Part shown: in pieces, positions 13,223-24,429 of the stretch
Position numbering within the stretch: the stretch's first letter is position 1
Layout: every line of letters starts with the position of its first letter
From: Megaleporinus macrocephalus
Lineage: Eukaryota; Chordata; Actinopteri; Characiformes; Anostomidae
Length of the DNA stretch: 64,000 nucleotides
Assembly: GCA_021613375.1 (NCBI GenBank)
Contig: JAJQXZ010000052.1
Coordinates: 1-64,000, forward strand
Direction of reading: 5' to 3'
Program-made: the position numbers and the translations under genes
The notes under the pieces: generated by a model
Told to the model about the DNA's origin: nothing
Seen by the model: the letters and a program-made list of their open reading frames with translations, nothing else
Database searches by the model: none

Positions 13223-15882
13223 CAACCAAGAAACCCAAAGACATTGTGAAGAATCTCATCCACTGCTGGATAAGTGTGCACGGACCCCCACATAGACTGT
13301 TTAGTGACAACGGTGGGGAATTTAACAATGAAGAAATGAGGGATATGGCTGAAAAATTCAACATTGAACTAAAAACCACTGCAGCTTATAGCCCATGGAG
13401 CAATGGCCTTTTGGAAAGGCATAACCACACCCTGACCGACATCCTGTTGAAAGTGAAAAAGGAAAATGAATGCAGCTGGTCAGTGGCTCTAGACTGGGCC
13501 TTGATGGCAAAGAACTCATTGCACAATGTGCATGGCTACAGTCCATACCAACTGGTGTTTGGACAAAATCCCAACATGCCGTCAGTTCTAATCAAGCCAC
13601 CAGCACTTGAAAGCCTTACAATGAATACCTGGATGGCTCAGCATATTACAACTTTGCATGCAGCACGCCGAGCATTCACAGAAGCAGAGTGCTCTGAAAG
13701 GATCAAAAGAGCCCTTCGCAAACAACTGCGGGCCCATGATGATCGATACGAAACTGGGGACCAAGTATACTACAAACGTGCTGACTGCCCACAGTGGAAA
13801 GGTCCAGGGGTGGTCATCGGCCAAGATGGTGTGGTAGTCTTTGTAAGGCACGGGGGCACCTATGTTCGTGTGCATCACACCAGACTGAGAAAGATTGATG
13901 CCCAACAAACAGTGCTAGAAGATATGGACATTCAGCAAGAGGTGACTGACAAACAAACATTGCTGGATTCTGGACTTAACCATGAGGATGACGATACTGA
14001 CAGTGGGGAAGAGACCAATACACATGACTCACATGAATCAGAAAATCATGCTGTAGCCGCTCCACTTGCTCCTGAAAACAGACCGAATGCTGACACAGTA
14101 CAGACTGAAACACCCACAGAACATGGAGATTTGCGACTTAAAGCTGGACAAACAGTGACATATACAGATGGAGAAAGTAGACAAACATTAACAGGAACGA
14201 TTCTAGGTCGTGCAGGGAAGGCCACTGGAAAACACAGAAACTGGTACAATGTACATTTCAGTGGATCTGGGGACCTTGCTGGTCCCACAGGCTCAGTAAA
14301 TCTGGGTGAAATGGACAATGTTCAAACAGTACCAGCAGAGCACACTGTCTTATGTGAGGAAAGCAGTACAGAGGACACTCTGATGGTCGATGACAATATA
14401 TTTGATGCTGCAAAACAAGCAGAGTTATGCAACTGGAAGAAGAATGATGTCTTTGAGGAAGTGGAAAACGAAGGACAGAAATGCATCTCCACAAGGTGGG
14501 TGTGTACCATGAAGGAAACCACTGATGGTGTCACACCTAAAGCTAGACTAGTCGCCAGAGGTTTTGAGGAAATGCATATTCAAGAACTCCCAAAAGATTC
14601 CCCAACATGTGCCTCAGAGTCACTAAGAATGATCATGGCTGTCATATGTCAAAAGAAATGGCAATTAAGTTCTATGGATATAAAAGCAGCTTTTTTGCAA
14701 GGCAAAGACTTGACTCGAAACATCTACATTCGCCCACCACCAGAGGCTCAGAGCCAAGGCGTTCTGTGGAGACTGAAGAAGTGTGTCTATGGACTAGCAG
14801 ATGCCTCTCTTTATTGGTATAATAAAGTGAAGGACACAATGCATCAGTTGGGAGCAGTCGTGTCACAAGTTGATCCAGCAGTCTTCTACTGGCTAGATGA
14901 CTCCTCCAATGTCATGGGAGTACTCGGCTGTCATGTGGATGATTTTATCTGGGGAGGTTCTGAAAGGTTCACCACAAAAATCATACCACAGTTAAAAGCA
15001 GCTTTCCAAATTGGACGGGAAGAGCACAACACCTTCAGCTATATTGGAATGGAGTTCTCTTCTCTGAATGACACAGTACAGGTAAAGCAGAGCATGTACA
15101 TCAAGAACCTCCAGCCCATTCCAGTCAACCCGGCTAGAGCTGCTGAGCGAGATGCTTCCCTAACAAATCAAGAAATTGACATGGTTAGATCAAAAATTGG
15201 CCAAATATTGTGGGTAGCAAGACAAACAAGGCCAGATGCAATGTGTGATGCATCCAGTATGAAAGCTGCTACTGTTCAAACTCTGCACTCTGTAAACAAA
15301 CTGATCCAGAAACTCAAATCTGATGAAGTGACCTTGAAATTCCAGCACCTAGGCAAAGACAGTTCCTTACAGCTTGTCATGTTCAGTGATTCGTCAATGG
15401 GCAACCTTCCTGATGGTGGCACTCAGGGAGGTCATCTAATCATGCTCATGGGAGAGAATGGAAGATTCTCACCTATATGTTGGCAGTCAAAAAGAATAAG
15501 AAGAGTGGTGAGAAGTACTCTTGCAGGGGAGACACTGGCCCTTGCAGATGGCATTGATAATGCAATATTTCTGGCCACACTCTACTCAGAACTTACTGTA
15601 GGTGACTGCAAGCACAGAGGCTTACCTATAATATGTATAACTGACAATCACTGACTCCTGGATGCTGTAAAGTCAACCAAACCAGTTACAGAGAAGAGAC
15701 TACGGCTTGAAATTAGCAATGTCAAGGAGCTCATCCAGTCTGGAGTCATTCGACACATCATGTGGTCAGCGACCAAAGACCAGCTTGCTGACTGCTTGAC
15801 AAAGAAAGGAACGTCAGCTCTCCTCTTAATAAAGGCCTTCAGCGAAGGTGTATGGCACCTCAAGGACAAGACAACAATTTAA
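13057..15882 (+). pseudogene. copia pol, 3' part (integrase core, RT, RNase H), with premature stop
   Basis: The frame opened at 13057 carries the integrase catalytic triad Asp29, Asp84 and Glu120 with 35 residues between the last two (DD35E). Reverse transcriptase runs from about residue 463 to 710, with the active-site HVDD at 626-629. RNase H includes Asp778 and the AGETLAL glutamate motif. An in-frame TGA at 15652-15654 follows the ITDNH motif near the end of RNase H. The same frame then continues for 75 sense codons of typical copia C-terminal sequence, including QLADCLTKKG, to a TAA at 15880-15882. The true end of pol is therefore 15882 and the TGA is a nonsense change. The methionine at 13057 is only the first after the frameshift, not a real start. 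Confidence 0.92.
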
Positions 15883-15957
15883 TGGACTCTAAACATGAAG
15901 GCAGTATTTTTCTTTGTTGTTCTTTGAACAGTACTATACTTGAGTTTATTTTTCTTT

Positions 15958-15973
15958 AAAGAAAAAGGGGGAG
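15958..15973 (+). other. Polypurine tract of the copia element
   Basis: A purine run, AAAGAAAAAGGGGGAG, ends two bases before the 3' LTR. This is the expected plus-strand primer position for LTR retrotransposons. Confidence 0.9.
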
Positions 15974-15975
15974 TT

Positions 15976-16111
15976 TGTTAACTGTTAATGCGCATGTGCG
16001 CCCCTGGGGGGTAGTCGTTGATATCGAGAAGATTGGAATGGCTGCAACGTGAATATGGCTCAGTAAAGTTTGAAGTTCGTTTAAAACGCGTGTCGTCTTT
16101 GTTCACTAACA
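15976..16111 (+). repeat. 3' LTR of the copia element
   Basis: It is identical to the 5' LTR over 136 bp. The right neighbour, CTATATGAAG, is the interior of a dispersed repeat whose second copy starts at 16379. Confidence 0.96.
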
Positions 16112-16930
16112 CTATATGAAGTACCAAAAAGGATTCTGCTGCTGTAAACTATGTCAAGCTTGTAAGAATAGAAGAGCCCTTTCTGGTGTAATATAAAACC
16201 CTTTATCTTAAAAAAGGTTCTCTATAGAACCATGTGCATTCTCCATCAACCTGAGGAACCACTGAACCATACACATTTATTCTTTCATTCATGGGTCTAT
16301 TTAGAACCATTGTCTTTACTAAAGAACTATCTTTTTAAGAGTGTATGTTTTTATGTAGAAGCTTTTTGAAAATGGTTCTATATGAAGCACCAAAAAGGGT
16401 TCTGCTGCTGTAAACCATGTCAAGCTTGTATTAATAGAAGAGCCTTTTTTGGTGCAATGTTAAACCCTGTCTTTAAAAAGGTTCTCTATAGATCCATATA
16501 CATTCTCCACCAACCTGAGGAACCATACACATTATTCTTTCACATTATACTTTGTTTCTATATAGAACCTATTACCCTCAAGGAAACAGTTTGCATGCTT
16601 AAATAGTTCTTCAGATTGATGGGGAATGTGTTGTATATGGTTCTGTACTAAACTTTGCTGAGAATGTGGTTTTATATTGCACCAGTAGTTTCTTCTCTTG
16701 TTATATATCATTAAAAACCATGTACATGTTCCTTGAGTGTTCATGGTTCTATATAAAGTCTTGACTAAAATATCTTTTTGGTGCTATGTAGAATAAATAG
16801 AACCACATACAGCGGATTCTCTGTCAGTCTGAAGAACCATTTCACCTTGCAAAAAACCTTTTATGGATGGAATAGTTTTGTATAGAACTAAATAGAACCA
16901 TTGCCTTTACTCTTGAAGAGCCATTTCTAA
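16112..16930. repeat. Duplicated AGAACC-rich DNA repeat, probably MITE relics
   Basis: About 220 bp starting CTATATGAAGTACCAAAAAG at 16112 recurs at 16379 with roughly 85-90% identity by eye: both copies contain TTCTGCTGCTGTAAAC, CATGTCAAGCTTGTA and AACCTGAGGAACCA. Short inverted motifs (GGTTCTATATAGAACC type) recur to about 16930. I cannot name the family. The first copy lacks its left end because the copia LTR abuts it. Confidence 0.7.
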
Positions 16931-17224
16931 GGGTCTAGTACTTCCTCATCCCTCCTTATACTGAACCAGTAGATATTTGGCAAACAAAGTATGTCAGTTG
17001 ATGCAGGAAGACAGTGACTTTAACCTTTTCCTTCTGTGTTGGTGGAGAATCTGGTCTTATTGGTTAAGTGTGTAGTCCTATAATTTAGAAAGCCAGTCAC
17101 CCAACATCTGTGTAGATAAAACACGTGACGTACTTTGAATGCCTGTTATTATGGTTATGAAGAGTACAGTAGGCCTATAAAGGCACAGCTGTAGTAACAC
17201 ATTTGAACGTTTCTCTGTTTGCAG
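16931..17224 (+). other. End of manf intron 1
   Basis: This is unique sequence ending in a pyrimidine-rich stretch and the acceptor CAG at 17222-17224. I looked for manf exon 1 (a signal peptide followed by the Asp-Cys-Glu-Val start of the mature protein) and did not find it here. Confidence 0.7.
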
Positions 17225-17352
17225 TATGTGTTAACTTTCTGGGCAAGTTTTACCAATCACTCAAAGACAATGATGTAAAGTTCACTAGTGATGCCATCGA
17301 AAACGCTTTGGTGAAAACCTGCAAAGAAGCCAAAGGAAAGGAAAATCGATTA
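17225..17352 (+). CDS. manf: MANF exon 2 (mesencephalic astrocyte-derived neurotrophic factor)
   Basis: MANF is an ER-resident and stress-secreted protein. Its N-terminal saposin-like domain binds lipids, and its C-terminal SAP-like domain binds the ER chaperone BiP and protects cells from unfolded-protein stress. This exon follows TTTGCAG, starts with the last two bases of a split valine codon, and encodes the saposin-like segment [17 protein letters not shown]... to KGKENRL, with two of the eight conserved cysteines. Donor GTAAGA starts at 17353. Exon 1 (signal peptide and first cysteine) is not seen within the window. The KGKENRL motif and exon phases match MANF/CDNF; the later exons point to MANF over CDNF. 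Confidence 0.93.
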
Positions 17353-17435
17353 GTAAGACACACATTTCATCATCTGGTTTGTGATGTTAGAAATGTGTTG
17401 TTTACTTTAATAGGTGTATTCCTTATTTCTCTTAG

Positions 17436-17577
17436 TGTTACTATATAGGAGCCACAAGTGATGCAGCTACAAAAATCATCAAAGAAGTCTCCAAACCCTT
17501 GAGTTATCATGTACCGGTGGAGAAGGTGTGTGAAAAACTGAAGAAGAAGGACAGTCAAATCTGTGAACTGAAATATG
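17436..17577 (+). CDS. manf: MANF exon 3
   Basis: An 83-bp intron separates this exon from exon 2, with acceptor TTTCTCTTAG at 17426-17435. It encodes [14 protein letters not shown] through [20 protein letters not shown], ending after the first base of an Asp codon, with donor GTAAGG at 17578. It supplies three conserved cysteines and the end of the saposin-like domain plus the linker to the C-terminal domain. CYYIGAT and [12 protein letters not shown] are family hallmarks. Confidence 0.95.
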
Positions 17578-17889
17578 GTAAGGCATGCATTTGTGTATTT
17601 GTTCTTAAATAGGATCATGTATTGGAATATTGTTAAATACTTTAAGATTATTTTTTTTTAATGGAATGAAGATTAATACTGGGATGGGCAGATTAGCAGT
17701 ACTTAATGGTATGTGATAAATTGTGCTGCAGTAAATCACAGTGTGTTTTTTTGAGCATGTTGTGAGTATCATCAGTAATGGGATGACAATTTTTCACATT
17801 TGTTTGCATAATTTCATCACTGTAATGCAAACAAACTCACTTAGCGTGGTTTGATATGAAGTAATACAATTAGTCACTGGTTTCTTTAC

Positions 17890-18130
17890 ACTGGAGGTGA
17901 TGGGAGCCAGGGGTCACCATGTCTGGCACACAAATATAACCAGTTTAATTACTACCCAAAGTTTTAATGGCATGTTAATGTTTTTCTAGGAATTGTTTTG
18001 CCTGTCAATGCCCTGCAGGTACACATCCACTATGAACTGATAAGTCTCCCAGGCTTCAGGCGTATTCATAGGCACTACATGTAATGACTTTCTGTAAGGT
18101 AGCTTTAAGAGGTGGACGCCTGGTTCTCAC
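17890..18130 (+). repeat. Dispersed GGTGATAGGAACCAGG-type repeat, copy 1
   Basis: It begins CTGGAGGTGATGGGAGCCAG and continues ATGTCTGGCACACAAATATA and CCAGGCTTCAGGCGTATTCA. Related copies are at 20302, 20583, 30183 and, with ends in inverted orientation, 39375-39622. The family has no coding potential. Confidence 0.65.
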
Positions 18131-19250
18131 TTCTGTCTCTTTCTATTGAATAAAGCATTTCACATCAATCTACCATCAATGACTTGTTTATGTGGCAGCC
18201 ATTTAAATTGTGTAACACTGGTGGAATTCCCCTTTAAGCAACATTAACCAACTGTTTTATTAATGACAAGAAATCATGTGTGGCCCTGTTTAGAACAGTA
18301 GGTGAAAAGTTAAGTAACAGTGATGCCAGTGTTGGGTGGCACTGTCACTTCCAGTGCATCAAACCAAGATATGCGTGTCTTATCTTGAAGTTATTGATGC
18401 TGCAGTTCAGAAGTAAAGATGATGTCTATGAAGAGTGAATTCCTGTCCATCAGGCATTACCTGTGATGTGAGATGCAAAATAAAAGCTTGTATGAATTGA
18501 CGTGTTTTAGTTTAGACATTTATCAGCTGACCTTTAAACAGCTGAGCTAATTATGAGCCTGTAATTGCTCTAAGCTGAATCGCATCTGATAGCAGCAATA
18601 ATGTATTGTTGGTTTTGTTTTTATATGTCTGGTTTCAGTACCCAGAAAGTGCATTAACTTTTTCAGCTGATACAGTTACAGATAATCACTCACCCTGAAC
18701 TACAAGACTACCCCAGTGTGGTGGTGTACTTTAGAACAGTGTATGTATTTGATAAACATGTGTAAATGTGTAGACTCGTGATGGCACTGCATGATTCTCT
18801 GCATGTAATGCAGGAAAGAGTCAAAAGGGGCACTAGTGACTGACCCCTGTGGTCACCATTCACAAACCAAACTCTGAGTGTGTCTGAATATGTAAATAGA
18901 AGCAAGTATAGCAATGCCTCTGTAATACTTTAGTTCACCGAGGGTGCACATAGAAACCATTTCTTATATAAATGAAGAACTTTGTCTTGTTACTTCTCCT
19001 GTAATATTTATGGATGCAGTGAATGGCCAGCTTTACCAAAAGGATGTCCGAGAGAGGCAGTCTGGATAGGCTAATGTGCTTTTGATGAAATGTCCCAATG
19101 GCACATTCGTCAAGTGAGCCGTATAGCTGTCGTATCACTGCTGTGTCTGGTTTTAAATGAAAGAGCAAATCCACTCCCACGGAGGCAGATTGTCAGCCTC
19201 TTGGTCAGCCCTAGTGGGTTGTTTGAATTATATTTATAAGAAGAATAATA

Positions 19251-19263
19251 TATATACATACAT

Positions 19264-19314
<51 letters not shown>
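19251..19314. repeat. (CATA)n(CA)n microsatellite
   Basis: TATATACATACATA grades into about 26 CA dinucleotide-type repeats directly against the left end of the hAT relic. Confidence 0.95.
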
Positions 19315-19315
<1 letters not shown>

Positions 19316-20160
19316 TAGGGCTGGGCGATAAAACGATAACGATAATTATCGTGAAATAACGTTTCCTCGATAGAACTTTAAGACGTAGTTGATAGAAAGT
19401 CTATAGAATTAAGTTCCGTCCATGTTTTGAGAGACAACACGAACAGCCAATGAGAATGAGAACCAGTTTAACCCATGCGCTAGTAATAAGTTACTGCAGA
19501 CACCACAGTCGAGCAGAGAGAACAAAATAAGAAAAAAACAACGACAGAAAACGTTACATACTACTGAAAGATGCATGTTACACGTGTTAATAATCTTAAA
19601 ATAATCTGCTAAAATAAGATAAACAGGTAAACAGGTGCTGTCTTGCTGCTGTGTTGATAAAGCGCTACAGGGTGTTTGAGCTTCAGGTGCTGGTGTGGAG
19701 CAGCTGTACAGTTGTGTTGTGCAGAGCTGACAGAGCACCACACTGTTGTGTTTCTGTGTGAAACACTCCCACAACTTTAGATACACGCAAGAGATTGTTT
19801 GTAGCTGCAGCTCACGCTCCGGATAAATCCATGCTTTCAGTAGACGTGGCCACCTTTGCGACGACTCGCCGATACGAGTCCTTTCCTCAGACTGATCTTA
19901 AAGGGCCAGCAACAGCCTGCCCTGTGTGTGCGTGCGTGTTTAATACAGTTGTGTAATGTTCTGTAGTACATTTGTCTATTTGTCTGAAAATAAATAAGAG
20001 GATAAAAACAATTTAAGAAAAAATGTAAATTTTGATATCTTCATATCTCACTTAAAGTAAAAAGAAAATAGAGATTTGATTTATATTGTGATATATATCG
20101 ATATCGACTGATATGAAAAAAATTATCGTGATATGATTTTTTTCCCATATCGCCCAGCAC
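19316..20160. mobile_element. Non-autonomous hAT-like element with BED-finger remnant
   Basis: The ends AGGGCTGGGCGATA (19317) and TATCGCCCAGCAC (to 20160) are inverted repeats sharing GCTGGGCGATA. The reverse strand carries a ZBED/hAT-type BED zinc-finger fragment. A related fragment lies at 58200-58480. No transposase catalytic region remains. No clear 8-bp target duplication is visible because both flanks are microsatellite. Confidence 0.75.
19409..19786 (-). pseudogene. BED zinc-finger fragment of a hAT transposase
   Basis: The 125-codon reverse-strand frame begins with the BED-finger signature W6, F9, C19 and C22 (context LKLWECF then VVLCQLC). The second half of the finger, with its histidines, is disrupted compared with the homologous copy at 58200. 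The tail is low-similarity sequence. It is a transposon relic within manf intron 3, not a host gene. Confidence 0.65.
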
Positions 20161-20164
20161 ATAC

Positions 20165-20228
<64 letters not shown>
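20161..20228. repeat. (TA)n(GT)n microsatellite
   Basis: About 12 TA then about 22 GT repeats start at the right end of the hAT relic. They are complementary to the (CA)n tract on its left side. Confidence 0.95.
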
Positions 20229-20234
<6 letters not shown>

Positions 20235-20301
20235 TTATTTTTTGACAACTATATTTGCCTAATTGAAATGATGTGATGTAATTACAGACATTATTTACAG
20301 G

Positions 20302-20530
20302 GGTGGTAATAGGAACCAGGGGTCTCGACATCTACAATACTGTATATTACACTTATATTACAGTTTTTATATGTAATGGTAAATTTGTAGTAAATCTAAT
20401 ACAATATAGGCTTTTATCGGGCACTACATTGCCCTACAACACCCTGCATATGGGAAGTTACGAGAGCATGTTTCATGATGGTCCAGCAGATTGTCCTTCC
20501 TTGTTGAATGTACATGATAATTAGCTCACC
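20302..20530 (+). repeat. Dispersed GGTGATAGGAACCAGG-type repeat, copy 2
   Basis: It starts GGGGTGGTAATAGGAACCAG and includes ACACCCTGCATATGGG. A second short copy starts at 20583 (GTGGTGATGATGGAAACCAG, then ACACAAATATAGCCATTTTA). Both face the same way as copy 1. Confidence 0.6.
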
Positions 20531-21794
20531 AACAGTTTAAACAGTTGAAACATTTGATCAGTTTAAAAAGCAGTAGTTTATAAATGTGGTGATGATGGAA
20601 ACCAGGAGTCGTTATGATGTTTATGACACAAATATAGCCATTTTATTTACTACCCAAGACCAGCAGTGTGACTAGTGTCTGGAATGTGTTCTGCTAATAG
20701 TGTTACTACACACTTTTATGCTTAGCAGTCATATGCGACTCTGCTCAGTGTGTCTAAAATCTGATTGCTGTGTGGGACGGAATATGCAAATCTACTTGTT
20801 CAGTGCTACTGGAGCTATGTATGTGAAACTCTGACAGCTGTTTAGACGTTGTTTAAATGCTGTATGTTTCCTGTAAGTAGTGTCTGTTCACGTTGATGTT
20901 AGCCATTTAGTTCTGTCTGGCTCACAACTGTGTACGTCCTTAATGACATCGATCACGTGCCCAGAGACGCACTGGCAGTGGTTTGAGGGGGTGGGGTTTG
21001 GGTTGTACCCCGAGTGGGAGAGGCAGGTTTGGGTCGTTCCACCAGAGGGTTTTAGTTGTACTGGGAGGGGGGGTTGGGTCATAACCCGAGGAGGGTTAAA
21101 CAGTTCTTTGAAGCGATAACACTTACATGTTTATGTGGTTTGGCCTTATCCAGATATAATCCTCATGCTCAAGATGCACACATATGCAGAGATGTAGAAA
21201 ACTGTGGTATCTACTGAGCTGTGTGTATATCAGACAAAATGAGATACTAAATGCGTGAGCCATTTTGCATTGCAGAGTCTGTGAGAAGTCGAGCCCACTG
21301 GGTGCAACTCGAAGGAAAGGCGAGGAGCCAGTGCTTGTTCTCACTACATTTCAGTTTCAGACTCTGACGTTATACCTGCCCCACAAAGGAAATAAACTCT
21401 TAAATCAATTGATTTTATAGCCCAATTTAAAGATCAAGAATCATAAGTGGTCTAATTCGATCAAATCACAACCACAACAGCAGAGCAGGAGTGAAATCGC
21501 TTTGTCAGCGAGCGGAGCATAAGCGCGTTTTCACTGTGCGCCTCTTTTCGTCATGCTTGTTTCAGACATCGAGTGGGTGGGTGTATTTGCATTGGAGACG
21601 TGTGGGCCGAGATTTGTTTATCATGTGTATTAGAACATTCCATATATTTTAGCTAAATCTAGCGTGTGGAATATTGAATCTCATAGATTTTCTTCCCAAA
21701 AGAGGGAATCGGCTTTGACTTGCAAATCCGTAATGCTTCCGTTTTGAACGTATGTCATCTCTGCTCAAGTGTATTTCTCCGCCTCCCTCTTCAG

Positions 21795-21979
21795 ACAAAC
21801 AAGTGGACCTGAGCACCGCCGACCTAAAGAAACTGAAGGTGAAGGACCTGAAGAAGATTCTGGACGAGTGGGGCGAGTCTTGTAAAGGCTGCGTGGAGAA
21901 ATTGGACTTCATCCGCAAGATCACTGAACTCATGCCCAAGTATGCGCCAAACGCAGCCAAGGCACGGACAGAACTGTAA
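21795..21979 (+). CDS. manf: MANF exon 4, C-terminal SAP-like domain and stop
   Basis: The acceptor CCTCTTCAG ends at 21794. The exon completes the Asp codon and encodes the SAP-like helical domain: [18 protein letters not shown], the CKGC redox-type CXXC motif, [14 protein letters not shown] and the terminal RTEL before TAA at 21977-21979. RTEL is a KDEL-like ER-retention tail; most MANF proteins end RTDL and human CDNF ends KTEL, but the body of this exon is clearly MANF-like. Exons 2-4 code 150 residues, about the mature length less the few residues from exon 1. Splice sites, cysteines and frame are intact, so the gene appears functional. Confidence 0.95.
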
Positions 21980-22518
21980 ACTCTGTCTCGGGACAGAGGG
22001 AGTGACTAAAGGTGTTGCGGGTGGGTGATTTGCGCTGTGCGGCTGATTGACCACCTAATGGGGACCCCAAGTCGTTTTTTGTCATATTGCCCTTTAATCT
22101 AATATGAAGTCTGAGAGTGCAACTATTCTTCCATTTCTTTTTGTTTTTCTTCTTGTTGGAAGTTTAAAGTGATGCTGTGCCAAAGTTCTATAGTATCAGT
22201 TCCCCCAAACAAACCAAACCTACTGTCTCTTGCTGCTCTGTCTGTGTCCCCTGGACGCTGTTATTATATGGTGCTCACTGACCATTGGACCATATTCATC
22301 CAACATGTCCCAACACTGTGTGTTCACATGCACTTAGTTTAATCTTACTCGGGTTTCTGCACTAGTCACATGAATGGCATACTTCAGTTTCTTAGATCGG
22401 ATTCAGACAGCAGGATGATAGCTCAGTAATAGTTTTATACCTTTACTCTGATTTCCATTATTTTTCTCAGTATGCACATAGCACTGCAGTACTGTAAATA
22501 AGCAAGCAGCGTTCAAAA

Positions 22519-22558
<40 letters not shown>

Positions 22559-22613
22559 AATAATAATAAATACTACTACTTCTAATAATAATAATAATAA
22601 TAATAATATTAAA
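21980..22613 (+). other. manf: MANF 3' UTR (approximate) with candidate poly(A) signals
   Basis: Noncoding sequence follows the stop codon. AATAAA at 22565-22570 and ATTAAA at 22608-22613 are candidate poly(A) signals, but both sit inside a trinucleotide repeat and could be fortuitous. The true end cannot be set from sequence alone. Confidence 0.5.
22521..22612. repeat. (ATT)n...(AAT)n inverted trinucleotide repeat
   Basis: About ten ATT repeats are followed by AAT repeats and, after a short spacer, a second AAT run. The two halves are complementary and could form a hairpin in the manf 3' UTR or just beyond it. Confidence 0.9.
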
Positions 22614-23746
22614 GCACATCAGTCATTGTAGTTCATATAGTATTCAGTGCTCTGTAAACAACATAAGATGAACATCACTTGGTATTTAAAAACTAGGTCC
22701 CCAAACCCAGATTAACCCTGGTCATGTATGTAACAGAGGGTTTTTAACGTCAGTGACATTGCACTTTATTTCCGGACTAGGTTTAATCAGCGTTCACTAA
22801 ACTGGATCTTAAAGAAAAACTCCAGCCTGGTCTTGTCAGCTCAGGCCTCAAGAGTTTTAAGACATGATTGATTGTTGTAGTTGACTGGGCGCTACAGATG
22901 ATGTCCTGGCCATTCTATAGTCCAGGAGCGTTCATCTTTCTATATTGGGTATTTTTGCATTGCAGTATCATAAAAAATTAAATATATCTTGGGCTCTGAG
23001 ACTTGATGATGGCGGTTATGCGTATACGTGAAGTTTATATTGATACCAGTTTCCGCAGTGAATCACTGTTCGCTCCAGTTAACAGAACACATACGGGTAC
23101 AGTCAAGCTTTAGGTTTACAGCCTCACTTTAAACTTTTGTTGTTGTGGTGGTGGTGCCCCCCCCCCCTCATCGTTTTTGCACGCTCGACAAGTTAAACAT
23201 TCATGTCAGAGTGATGAATGTTTGTACTTAGATGGTATCGGTGATATTACTCAACACTGTAGTTTCTTTTGAAAGGGACAGGGCTTTTTTATTTGGCTAG
23301 TATAAAAGAAACCAAGGAGGAGGGTGATGCAACTGATTCAGTTCAAATGGACTTCATTGTAAAACATGTTTATGACAGTTGTATTATACTTTTTTCATTA
23401 AAACAACAAAACTGCTGTGGGTTGCTTTATTTTGCTGTTGTGCTGGATATGAGATTAGTAGTTCAGTCACATTTCCTTCCTTCGTAGACTGACACTTTGC
23501 TAGATGTGGGATGAAAGTCTTTGAATCCTGGTGATGTGTAAGTTGATCTGCAGTAATTCCATATTTCAAATAAGCCCTACACTATCAAGTGACGTGGAGA
23601 AGCCTTAACCTTAAAGTGGGGGAGATATATATGTATGTGTTTATATTCATACATGCACATACACACACATAAATATATAATATATACGCACAAAATCATC
23701 CATTGATTACAAATCCATAACAAAGCAATAAAATAATACTATATAC

Positions 23747-23797
<51 letters not shown>

Positions 23798-24429
23798 TAT
23801 GTCATCTACATATATAAATGTTGTTTGTGCCATGTTTCCCCTGTAAATTGTATTTCAAACTTTATTGGGATATTTCAGGCTTTTTTTTAATAGATTTTTC
23901 TAGGACTTTTGTTGTAAATCCATGAGCAATCTGAGATCTGGTATTTTCATCTTGCTGATGGGGGGCGGGGGGGGGGCAACAGTATTAGTGACATGACAGA
24001 ATCAGAAGACATTTCAAGTTCATTTTAAATGTTACAAAGTTGCTGGGAAAAGGTGAAAAGGGTCCACTAGATTTCACTTTGCCTTTAATCTAAAATCAGT
24101 CTTACTGATGGGAGCTGTTTAACTCCTGGCTGGAATGGATTTTAGCTAAATTCAAACTGTTAGCTCTGGATTTCAGCAGTCATGTCTCTGACTGCAGATG
24201 TTAAAAGAGAACATTACAAAGTAGCTGTATATTAAAAGGCAGATTAAGGCTGTGTATTGGCAAAAACCAAGTAATGTAATATGTATCATCATGATGTAGG
24301 GGATATGATTCAATACTTTGCAATATTTTTAGTAAAGTTGTCACAGCGCTTGGCTGAATATGGATAAGATGGCCTACTAGTAGCAATAGAATGAATATGT
24401 AGGTCACCAGTAAAACCAGCATATCAACG
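22614..24429. other. Intergenic spacer between manf and rbm15b
   Basis: I see no gene. The stretch contains a run of 12 C at about 23157-23168, a (TA)n(GT)n microsatellite at 23745-23797, and a G-run (G6-C-G10) at 23960-23976 that could form a quadruplex. The remaining sequence is unremarkable. Confidence 0.7.

Larger units (their letters stand above)
11478..16111 (+). mobile_element. Full-length Ty1/copia LTR retrotransposon (GalEa/Zeco-like?)
   Basis: This 4634-bp element has, in order, a 136-bp LTR (TGTTAACTG...CACTAACA), a primer-binding site, gag with a zinc knuckle, an aspartic protease, the GAG-pre-integrase HHCC region, a DD35E integrase, reverse transcriptase, RNase H, a polypurine tract and an identical LTR. 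Integrase before reverse transcriptase identifies copia, not gypsy. Very short LTRs and an HVDD box in the reverse transcriptase suggest the GalEa/Zeco-like copia lineage known from fish; that assignment is tentative. The coding region has one frameshift near 13060 and one in-frame TGA at 15652-15654, so this copy is probably non-autonomous. The flanking 5-mers (GCCTG left, CTATA right) do not form a target-site duplication. Confidence 0.95.
17578..21794 (+). other. manf: MANF intron 3 (4.2 kb, repeat-filled)
   Basis: This intron contains dispersed repeat copies at 17890-18130, 20302-20530 and 20583-20665, a hAT relic (19316-20160) bracketed by microsatellites, and a G-rich stretch at 20985-21090 (GGGGGTGGGGTTTGGG) that could form a quadruplex on the sense strand. 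The rest shows nothing recognisable. Confidence 0.85.

Noticed and set aside
11627..15882. Gypsy-type or retroviral assignment for the 11478-16111 element
   Set aside because: Integrase precedes reverse transcriptase and the primer is initiator tRNA-Met with a copia-type gag-pre-integrase region, so it is Ty1/copia.
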